A stretch of DNA of 31,744 bases, from NCBI GenBank assembly GCA_046155885.1, contig JBJXFU010000068.1:1-31744 (forward strand), given 5' to 3'. Position 1 is the stretch's first letter. The number at the start of each line of letters is the position of its first letter. Below the pieces are notes generated by a model. The model was not told where the DNA came from. It made no database searches and was given only the letters and a program-made list of their open reading frames with translations. Of the stretch, positions 26,305-31,744 are shown piece by piece. This DNA is from JAOADN01 sp046155885 (lineage in GTDB: Bacteria > Pseudomonadota > Alphaproteobacteria > Rhodobacterales > Rhodobacteraceae). Position numbers and translations under genes: made by a program.

Positions 26305-27561
26305 CTAGGCCTTGGCGGTTTCGACGGACTTGCTGAGTTCGAAGAGCGACTTCGCGAGCTTGGCGATTTCCCTGCGGAGCGGGTTCTTGCCGGCCGTCTC
26401 GGCCAGCGGCAGGCCGTGGTCGTTCGACTGGGTGACCTGCCGGCCGCCGTCGGAAAGCTGCAGTTCGATGGTGATGTCGAGGCTTTCGGCAAGCCGCTTG
26501 ACGCGGCTCTTGCCGGAAAGGTCGGTGAAGCGGGGCGAGCGGTTCAGCACGTAGCGCAGTTTCTCGAACGGCAGGTCCTCGGCCTTCAGCGCGCGGATCA
26601 TCCGGAGCGTGTTCTGGGCCGAGCGCATGTCGAGTTCGATCATCGAGAAGTAGACATGCGCCTTGTGAAGGACGGCTTCGGTCCACTGGACCACGGTCGA
26701 GGGCATGTCGATCACGACGAAGTCGAAGTTCGCCCGCGCCACATCGAGCACGCGGTTGATGTCTTCGGAGTTGACGATGTCGAGCGGCAGCATCTCGGAC
26801 GGCGCCGTCATCACGTGAAGCCGGTCGTTGAAGGTCAGGAGCGCCTGCAGGAAGCTGGTGCTGTCCATCGAGGCGGTGTCCGACAGCATCTCGTAGACCG
26901 CCTCGCGCCGGGGCAGATCGAGATAGGTCGAAACCGAGCCGTACTGGAAGTTCAGGTCCAGCAGGCAGACGCGCGGGGCGTCCTTCTGCACGTTGGCGAG
27001 TTCCCAGGCGAGGTTCACGGCGAAGGTCGTGGCGCCGGTTCCGCCCGCCATCCCGTGCACCGGCAGGATCACCCCGTCGCGGTCGCCCTTGGGCTTGAAG
27101 GTCGGGGTCGGCACGGCGGGTTCGGCGTATTGCACGGCCGCCGCCGCGGCTTCGGCCTTGTGCAGCCGTTCGATCGCGTCATGCAGCGCGCGTTCCGGCA
27201 GCGGGTAGGGCACGAAGTCGTCGGCGCCGAGCTTGAGAAGATGGTGCAGCGAAATGGGGCTGACCTGATCGGCGATCAGGATGATCTTGATGCCCTTTTC
27301 CTTGGCCGTGGTGATGATGCCCGAGATGCGCGACAGGTTCGCCTCGTCCTCGGCATCGACGGCAACCGCCACGAATTCCAGCGAACGCGCGTCGGGCTGG
27401 TTGAGGAAAAGCGTCGCGTCGTCGAACGTGAGGTCGCCCCAGCTCTCGCCGAGTTCGGCTTCCATGTCTTCGATCAGAAGGTCGAAGTTCGACACGTCGC
27501 GCGACACGGTGCAGGCGACAATCGGCGCCGGCTCGGGTTGCAACACTGCCACACTGCTCAT
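26305..27561 (-). CDS. cpaE: CpaE/TadZ, pilus localisation ATPase of the MinD/ParA class
   Basis: A 418-residue protein. Residues 1-150 form a response-regulator-like receiver fold (IKIILIADQ, GADDFVPYPLP), followed by a MinD-like domain from about 165. Its P-loop region reads GMAGGTGATT (170-179): the GK lysine is replaced by Ala. Such degenerate loops are known in TadZ proteins. VCLLDLNFQYGSVSTYLDL and VVIDMPS are the switch and Walker B regions. In the family the protein places the pilus machine, often at a pole. A 264-base non-coding gap precedes it, so it may have its own promoter. It ends just before cpaF. Confidence 0.93.
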   Translation of the reverse strand: MSSVAVLQPEPAPIVACTVSRDVSNFDLLIEDMEAELGESWGDLTFDDATLFLNQPDARSLEFVAVAVDAEDEANLSRISGIITTAKEKGIKIILIADQVSPISLHHLLKLGADDFVPYPLPERALHDAIERLHKAEAAAAAVQYAEPAVPTPTFKPKGDRDGVILPVHGMAGGTGATTFAVNLAWELANVQKDAPRVCLLDLNFQYGSVSTYLDLPRREAVYEMLSDTASMDSTSFLQALLTFNDRLHVMTAPSEMLPLDIVNSEDINRVLDVARANFDFVVIDMPSTVVQWTEAVLHKAHVYFSMIELDMRSAQNTLRMIRALKAEDLPFEKLRYVLNRSPRFTDLSGKSRVKRLAESLDITIELQLSDGGRQVTQSNDHGLPLAETAGKNPLRREIAKLAKSLFELSKSVETAKA

Positions 27562-27825
27562 TCCGTCACGTCCTTTTCGCCCCGGTGCGGGTCAGGCCGG
27601 TCCGCGTTTCCCGCGTCCAACGGCCAGGCCCCGGAAATCACCAAACACCCGTGCGATTCCTGCGCTCGCACACTTGTCCCATGGGACGGACCCTCGAAGA
27701 GAAAGTTGGCAACATTGGGGCCAAAGTTTCGAAATTATGCGGTTTGTTGGGACGATCCATAGCTAAGGGCGGCCTTTGTTCCCCAAAGGCCGCCCCTGAT
27801 CGAAAACGCCGGAAAATGTGGGCGG
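27562..27825 (-). promoter_or_regulatory. Upstream region of cpaE with palindromes
   Basis: This gap between the ompA-like gene and cpaE holds no gene that I can support. Near 27676-27687 is the perfect palindrome GTCCCATGGGAC. A moderately AT-rich segment (about 27715-27765) includes CATAAT on the minus strand, but I find no matching -35. A terminator-like hairpin lies at the far end, next to the ompA-like stop. The arrangement suggests a second transcription start for cpaE-cpaF-tadBC. Confidence 0.4.
27767..27795 (-). terminator. Terminator-like hairpin after the ompA-like gene
   Basis: GGGCGGCCTTTG (27767-27778) and CAAAGGCCGCCC (27784-27795) form a perfect 12-pair stem with a five-base loop, 31 bases beyond the stop of the minus-strand ompA-like gene. 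No strong T-run follows on that strand, as is common for GC-rich genomes. It probably reduces read-through into cpaE. Confidence 0.6.
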
Positions 27826-28512
27826 TCAGCCGCCGCCGCCGGTGGCGCCGCCGCCCGTCGGGCCGCCGCCGCTGGCCGCTTCCTGCTGGTGCGGCGGGAT
27901 GGCGCTGTTGACGTATTCGCGCCAGATGATCTGCGCGTACTTACCGGACATCACGAGCTTGCTCGTCTGCACGAAGCCCGACACTTCCGTCACCGTCCGG
28001 CGGTTCTTCCGTTCGGCGTCCTGGGTGTAGACGACAGGCTGCGTTTCGCCGAACGAGGCGACCGCCTCGAGCCGCGAGCGGCCGATGCCCTGGCTGACGA
28101 GGAAGCGCACCGCCGCCTCGGCGCGGCGCTGGCCGAGCGAGCGGTTGTAGCCGTCGGACCCGACGAGGTCGGTATGACCGTAGACCCGGAAGCGCACTTC
28201 CGGGAACTGCCTGATCCAGTCGGCCTGGCGCATCAGCGCGGCCTGCGCTTCGCCGTCGAGAACCGCGCTGTTGAACTCGAAATTGACCGTGTTCGAAACC
28301 TCTGCCGCGAAGCGGCGGGTCAGGTCGATGGCGTAGCTGCGTTCACCCGACTGGATCGCGAGGTTGTCCTTCGCCGAGGTGCCGAAGTCGTTGCTTTCGA
28401 TCGCCGATCCGGCCTCGCTGTAGAAGGCGCGGGCGATGTTGGTTTCCTTGCTGCACCCCGAAAGGGCGGCCGCACCGGCGGCGAAGGCGAAGGCGAGAGC
28501 CTGTTTCATCAT
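27826..28512 (-). CDS. OmpA-family lipoprotein of the tad locus
   Basis: A 228-residue protein. A lipoprotein signal ends LSGC (Cys20). An OmpA C-terminal-like domain (about 75-175) has NFEFNSAVLDGEAQAALMRQADW in part, VYGHTDLVGSDGYNRSLGQRRAEA in part and a KNRRTVTEV ending. The Asp and Arg of GHTD and GQRRA fit peptidoglycan binding, as in Pal. The tail after about 205 is Gly/Thr-rich. Genes of this type sit between the secretin and cpaE in several tad loci and may anchor the secretin to the wall (inference). The start codons at 28512 and 28509 are equivalent; the cpaC stop is one base away. Confidence 0.9.
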   Translation of the reverse strand: MMKQALAFAFAAGAAALSGCSKETNIARAFYSEAGSAIESNDFGTSAKDNLAIQSGERSYAIDLTRRFAAEVSNTVNFEFNSAVLDGEAQAALMRQADWIRQFPEVRFRVYGHTDLVGSDGYNRSLGQRRAEAAVRFLVSQGIGRSRLEAVASFGETQPVVYTQDAERKNRRTVTEVSGFVQTSKLVMSGKYAQIIWREYVNSAIPPHQQEAASGGGPTGGGATGGGG

Positions 28513-28513
28513 C

Positions 28514-29932
28514 TCACTCCATCACATAGCCGTAGGAGCCCGAAAAGTCCTGCCGCGCCACTTCGGCGGCGGGACCGGCCGTCGGCGCGCGATGGTTGCG
28601 CGCGGTCTTGCCGGTCAGGAAAAGCTCGGCCTCGGTGGGCGGGCGGACCCGGTCGGTGGGAAGGGCGAAGACGTCGCCCTTGACGGGCGTCACGAGGTGC
28701 GGGGTGATGATCACCACCAGCTCGGTCTGGGACCGCCGGAATTCGGCGCTGCGGAAGAGCGCGCCGAGGATCGGCACATCGCCCAGCCACGGGACCTGAT
28801 CGTTGATATCGGTGAAGTCGTCCTGCAGGAGGCCCGCGATCGCGAAGCTTTCGCCGTCGCGGATTTCGACCGTGGTTTCGGCTTCGCGCCGCTTGAAGGC
28901 GTTGAAGCTGAAGCCGCCGCCCCCGCTCGAGGAAACCGTCGTGGTCGTGTCGATGGACGACACCGCGGCGTTGATCGCCAGGTTGATGATGTCGCCGTCC
29001 ACCACCCGCGGGGTGAAGGCCAGTTCGACACCGAAGGGCTTGTATTCGACGGTTACGCTGTTGTTTTCGTTGGCGACCGGGATCGGGTATTCGCCGCCGG
29101 CCAGGAACTTCGCTTCCTGCCCCGAAAGCGCGGTCAGGTTCGGCTCGGCCAGCGTCCGCACCAGGCCCTTCGATTCGAGCGCTTCCAGAAGCACGCCGAA
29201 TTCCATGCTGCCCGCCGACACGCTGAAGCCCAGCGCGCCGGTCTTGCTGGTGGTGACGGTGTTGCCGGTCAGAACGTTGTTGATGCCCGAGATGTTGTTG
29301 GCGGCGCCGGCGCGGAAGGTGCTGCTGGTCGAGGGGCCCGAGAAGCCGAACGACCCGTCGAGTTCCTTCGTCACCGCCCGCTGCACTTCGGCGAAGCGGA
29401 CGTTCAGAAGCACCTGCTGGGTGCCGCCGACCCACATCAGGTTCGACACCCGGTCCGGCGCGTAGCGCGCGGCGAGGTCGAGCGCGAGGTCGAGCCGCGC
29501 GGCCGAGGAGACGACGCCGGACAGCACGATCCCGTCATTCGCCGTCCTGACCTCGACCTTCTCGCCCGGCATGATCTGCTGCAGCCGTTCCTTCAGTTCC
29601 GCGATGTCGGGCGACACGTGGATTTCGACGTTGGTGATCAGCCGCCCTTCCGGCCCGAGAAGCGTCAGGGTGGTCCGCCCGGGGGCCTTGCCGAGCACGT
29701 AGATCGACTTGTCCGAAAGCGTCGAGATGTCGGCGATGCCGGGGTTGGCGATCGAAAGTTCGGCGAAGGGTTCGTCGGACTGGACGACGACGGCGCGGTT
29801 CATCGGAACGTTGAGGGCGCTCGACGCGGCGCCGTTCATCACCTGCAGCGTTTCCGAATGCGCGTCAGGGGCGGCGGTGAGCGTGAGCGCAAAGCCCAGC
29901 ATCCCGGCCCCGAAGACCTTGTTCATGCTCAT
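28514..29932 (-). CDS. cpaC: CpaC/RcpA, Flp pilus secretin
   Basis: A 472-residue outer-membrane secretin. A signal peptide (MSMNKVFGAGMLGFALTLTA, cut near DAHS) precedes the pilus-formation N-terminal domain (about 30-110, with NRAVVVQSDEPFAELSIANP in part and VLGKAPGRTTLTLLG), then a BON-like region and the secretin core with VGGTQQVLLNVRFAEV, GVLLEALESKGLVRTLAEPN in part and the closing VPWLGDVPILGALFRS followed by ELVVIITPHLV. Multimers form the pilus exit channel. ATG 29932 has GAGGCAGG upstream; a longer open frame to 30067 lacks similarity to a signal peptide. It is followed by the ompA-like gene. Confidence 0.95.
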   Translation of the reverse strand: MSMNKVFGAGMLGFALTLTAAPDAHSETLQVMNGAASSALNVPMNRAVVVQSDEPFAELSIANPGIADISTLSDKSIYVLGKAPGRTTLTLLGPEGRLITNVEIHVSPDIAELKERLQQIMPGEKVEVRTANDGIVLSGVVSSAARLDLALDLAARYAPDRVSNLMWVGGTQQVLLNVRFAEVQRAVTKELDGSFGFSGPSTSSTFRAGAANNISGINNVLTGNTVTTSKTGALGFSVSAGSMEFGVLLEALESKGLVRTLAEPNLTALSGQEAKFLAGGEYPIPVANENNSVTVEYKPFGVELAFTPRVVDGDIINLAINAAVSSIDTTTTVSSSGGGGFSFNAFKRREAETTVEIRDGESFAIAGLLQDDFTDINDQVPWLGDVPILGALFRSAEFRRSQTELVVIITPHLVTPVKGDVFALPTDRVRPPTEAELFLTGKTARNHRAPTAGPAAEVARQDFSGSYGYVME

Positions 29933-30150
29933 GTGACCTGCCTCTCCGATCACGACTATTTTGCCCGGGTCTGATCGCCCAGATTGGCGCGACAATGCGC
30001 TTGCGGTGGTTTTTTTGCAAGAATCAACTGTTTGGGCGTGGGTCTTTATGTGGATAAGTAGCAACACAGCGGGAAACGGGCGGGCGAAACGGAAGCGCCG
30101 GCCACCAGATCGGGTGGTCGGCGCCGGTCAGCCCACGATGGGCGGCAGCG

Positions 30151-31023
30151 TCAGTTTGTGCAGGGGATCGTCGTTTCGACGATTTCGCCGCCCTTGTTGG
30201 TGCGGATCGTGCAGATTTCCGGCGCCGGCGCCGCCTGGACCACGGCTTCTTCCTTGATGCCCAGAAGCTGGTTCTGGTCGATCTGGACCGGGGCCACCTC
30301 GGCCACATCGCCCGATCCGACCAGCGACAGGGTCAGCCGCCCGGTCTGTTGCGCCTGGGCGAGCGCGGCCACCTGCTGCGGCGTCGCCTCGACGGTGATG
30401 GTGCGGGCGATCAGGGTTTCCTCGGTGCGGTCGGCGTCGGCGTTCTGGTCGATGGCGACCAGACGGATGCCCTGGTCGATCAGCTTGGTCACGTCCTGGC
30501 CGTTGACGCCGCCGCTCCAGTAAACGTCAACCCGGTCGCCGGGGCGGAGGAAGCCGGACACGCCCGAGGACACGTCGACGTTGATCGCGAAGGCGCGCAT
30601 CCCGGGGGTGAGGTTGGCGTTGATGCCGGCATCGACGCCCGGTTCGGTGACCTTCTTGGCCAGGACCGGCTCGAAGGGTTCGAAGCTGCGGAGCGCGGCG
30701 CGCGGGCGGGTTTCGCCGTCGAAGAAGACCGGAATGATCGCCGGATCGCCGCCCTGCGGCGCCGAGATCACGGTGAAGGCGCCTTCCGGGACCTTGTCGG
30801 CCTGCCACTTGATGACCTCGAGGTCTTCGCGCGTCAGCCGGTCGCCGTACTTCATCGGCTTCTTGGCGACGACGATATCGACGAGCTGAGGGGCCTGCGC
30901 CTGGGCCGCGAGCAGCATGTCGCGTTCCTGCTGGGTACGCTCGATGAAGCCCTGGGCCATGTACACCGCGAAACCGGCGAGCCCCAGACCGACAAGAAGC
31001 ACCAGCGCGAAGATCATCCGCAT
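30151..31023 (-). CDS. cpaB: CpaB/RcpC, Flp pilus assembly protein
   Basis: A 290-residue protein with one N-terminal membrane anchor (about 4-24) and a periplasmic SAF-type domain (about 48-115: VVAKKPMKYGDRLTREDLEVIKW in part), then a RcpC-like region with GMRAFAINVDVSSGVSGFLRPGDRVDV in part and ARTITVEATPQQVAALAQAQQTGRLTLSL in part. CpaB is thought to work with the secretin, possibly holding it to peptidoglycan or gating it. It is the first assembly gene after the pilin genes. The 218-base gap to cpaC (29933-30150) holds no gene; it contains an A/T-rich run near 30010 and may carry a promoter for cpaC. Confidence 0.94.
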   Translation of the reverse strand: MRMIFALVLLVGLGLAGFAVYMAQGFIERTQQERDMLLAAQAQAPQLVDIVVAKKPMKYGDRLTREDLEVIKWQADKVPEGAFTVISAPQGGDPAIIPVFFDGETRPRAALRSFEPFEPVLAKKVTEPGVDAGINANLTPGMRAFAINVDVSSGVSGFLRPGDRVDVYWSGGVNGQDVTKLIDQGIRLVAIDQNADADRTEETLIARTITVEATPQQVAALAQAQQTGRLTLSLVGSGDVAEVAPVQIDQNQLLGIKEEAVVQAAPAPEICTIRTNKGGEIVETTIPCTN

Positions 31024-31202
31024 GTCGACAGTTCCTTTTCTTCAATCGGCCCCGCGCCGTTGGCGGCACACCAGGCAAGGCTCGATCGCCCACTCTGCGG
31101 CAGTATCCCGGGCGATTGCGGCGAAATGGTGGTCAAAGGCGGCCGGCTCGGTGGATTTTGCCCGGCATCGGAAACGTTTGAAGCGGGGTTGCGGAACGAG
31201 AA

Positions 31203-31223
31203 GTCGCCCGCAGGGCGGGCGAC
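31203..31223 (-). terminator. Hairpin between flp and cpaB
   Basis: GTCGCCCGC (31203-31211) and GCGGGCGAC (31215-31223) pair perfectly around AGG, 24 bases after the pilin stop on the minus strand, with TTCTCGTT following. It could stop most transcripts after the abundant pilin message or stabilise its 3' end. The rest of the 223-base gap before cpaB (31024-31246) shows nothing else clear. Confidence 0.55.
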
Positions 31224-31246
31224 CGGGACCGACGCGCCAATCGTGA

Positions 31247-31435
31247 TCAGAACGTCGTGGAGATCGACTGCGACGACATGAAGGTGTCCACCTTCGCGCC
31301 GACCGAGCCCATGTTGCCGGTGATCGCGGTGACGGCCATGACGCCAAGCGCCACGATGCTCGCGGTGAGAACGACCCAGTCCACGGTCACCGCGCCAGCA
31401 TCTTCGGCGGCGAAACTCCTGATCAGTTTACGCAT
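31247..31435 (-). CDS. flp: Flp family type IVb pilin
   Basis: A 62-residue pilin. A short charged leader (MRKLIRSFAAEDAG) is followed by the hydrophobic helix AVTVDWVVLTASIVALGVM. Cutting after the glycine would give Ala1, with Asp at mature position 5 where most type IV pilins have Glu; this Asp form is typical of alphaproteobacterial relatives. The C-terminus is MSSQSISTTF. The ATG at 31435 is preceded by GGAGACGGG. The pilin is the structural subunit of the Flp pilus made by the genes downstream. A second pilin gene ends 255 bases upstream, so the two are presumably transcribed separately or partly so. Confidence 0.93.
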   Translation of the reverse strand: MRKLIRSFAAEDAGAVTVDWVVLTASIVALGVMAVTAITGNMGSVGAKVDTFMSSQSISTTF

Positions 31436-31638
31436 TCCCGTCTCCGTTCACCTGGGGAACCTGGCCGCTTCGGCACAGGCTACTCGTTTCGCCCTTGCTG
31501 TCAGGTAACCCAGTTTTCGTGGCGCGAATGGGGCGGGCTGCGGTCGATTTGGCGGGGCGGTCGGTAGAATCGGAAACATTCGGATTAGCAAATGACAACA
31601 AAGCGCTGCGGGTTCCCCGGGGGCCGCCAAAAGCAAAA

Positions 31639-31661
31639 CCGCGCCCCGGTCGGGGGCGCGG
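31639..31661 (-). terminator. Rho-independent terminator after the upstream flp copy
   Basis: On the minus strand CCGCGCCCC (31653-31661) and GGGGCGCGG (31639-31647) form a 9-pair stem with a five-base loop, followed by TTTTGCTTTT. It lies 29 bases beyond the stop of the partial pilin gene. This is the clearest intrinsic terminator in the window. Confidence 0.8.
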
Positions 31662-31690
31662 CCTGTCGCTCGCCGGAAGGCGAGGCGAAA

Positions 31691-31744
31691 TCAGAACGTG
31701 GTCGAGATCGACTGCGAGGCGAGCTGCGCGGAGATCTTCGTGGT
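31691..31744 (-). CDS. flp: Second Flp pilin, C-terminal part
   Basis: The last 17 codons of another pilin-like gene run off the window edge: the reading frame ends SAQLASQSISTTF and stop (TCA at 31691-31693 on the plus strand). The final SQSISTTF is identical to that of the neighbouring pilin at 31247-31435, and the DNA differs at only a few positions there. The start and hydrophobic helix are outside the window. It is followed by a strong terminator, so it is probably its own high-level message. Confidence 0.8.
   Translation of the reverse strand, partial: TTKISAQLASQSISTTF

Overview
The window is high-GC, densely coded DNA of alphaproteobacterial type, most like Rhodobacterales (Rhodobacter, Paracoccus or Defluviimonas relatives). 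The evidence is the set of gene neighbourhoods: tolA-tolB-pal-cpoB-tilS-ftsH, fhs-chorismate mutase-folD, and a complete-looking tad/cpa pilus operon whose Flp pilins have the AVTVDW-type N-terminus. It looks chromosomal. I found no transposase, integrase, phage gene, CRISPR array, tRNA or rRNA.

Layout. (1) 1-8195, plus strand: the 3' end of tolA, an extra gene that repeats only the TolA C-terminal domain, then tolB, pal, cpoB, tilS and, after a hairpin-rich leader, ftsH. This is the Tol-Pal envelope machine plus tRNA-Ile lysidine synthetase and the membrane AAA protease. (2) 8283-9721: a Tam-like methyltransferase and a MOSC-domain protein. (3) 9858-12811: a one-carbon/folate cluster of formate-THF ligase, a small AroQ-type chorismate mutase and FolD. 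(4) 12975-13850: a membrane-anchored LytTR regulator whose 3' end overlaps the convergent pdeM. (5) 13739-17397, minus strand: pdeM and the ligase-associated DEXH helicase, two members of a DNA-repair set, separated by 608 bp of non-coding repeats. (6) 17767-20845: an AAA ATPase divergent from a polytopic membrane protein that I cannot name. (7) 20858-31744, minus strand: the tad/cpa locus. In transcription order it runs flp (partial), flp, cpaB, cpaC, an ompA-like lipoprotein gene, cpaE/tadZ, cpaF/tadA, tadB, tadC, two TPR lipoprotein genes and a CpaA/TadV prepilin peptidase. This makes a type IVb (Flp) pilus: pilins, peptidase, motor ATPase, inner-membrane platform, secretin and localisation factor.

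The unusual material lies mostly between genes. Two non-coding stretches 13 kb apart (1010-1277 and 14679-14894) can be aligned. They carry a hairpin at the same relative place whose stem bases differ in a compensated way while its GATG loop is kept, as expected of a structured repeat or RNA. A third stretch (17460-17597) shares the arms of a longer inverted repeat with the first. There is also a block of three 11-bp direct repeats abutting a perfect 16-bp palindrome (14557-14607), and a pair of near-perfect AT-rich hairpins (17698-17757).

The extra TolA-domain gene is the most interesting coding oddity. I see no defence or toxin-antitoxin system and no clearly new multi-gene system.
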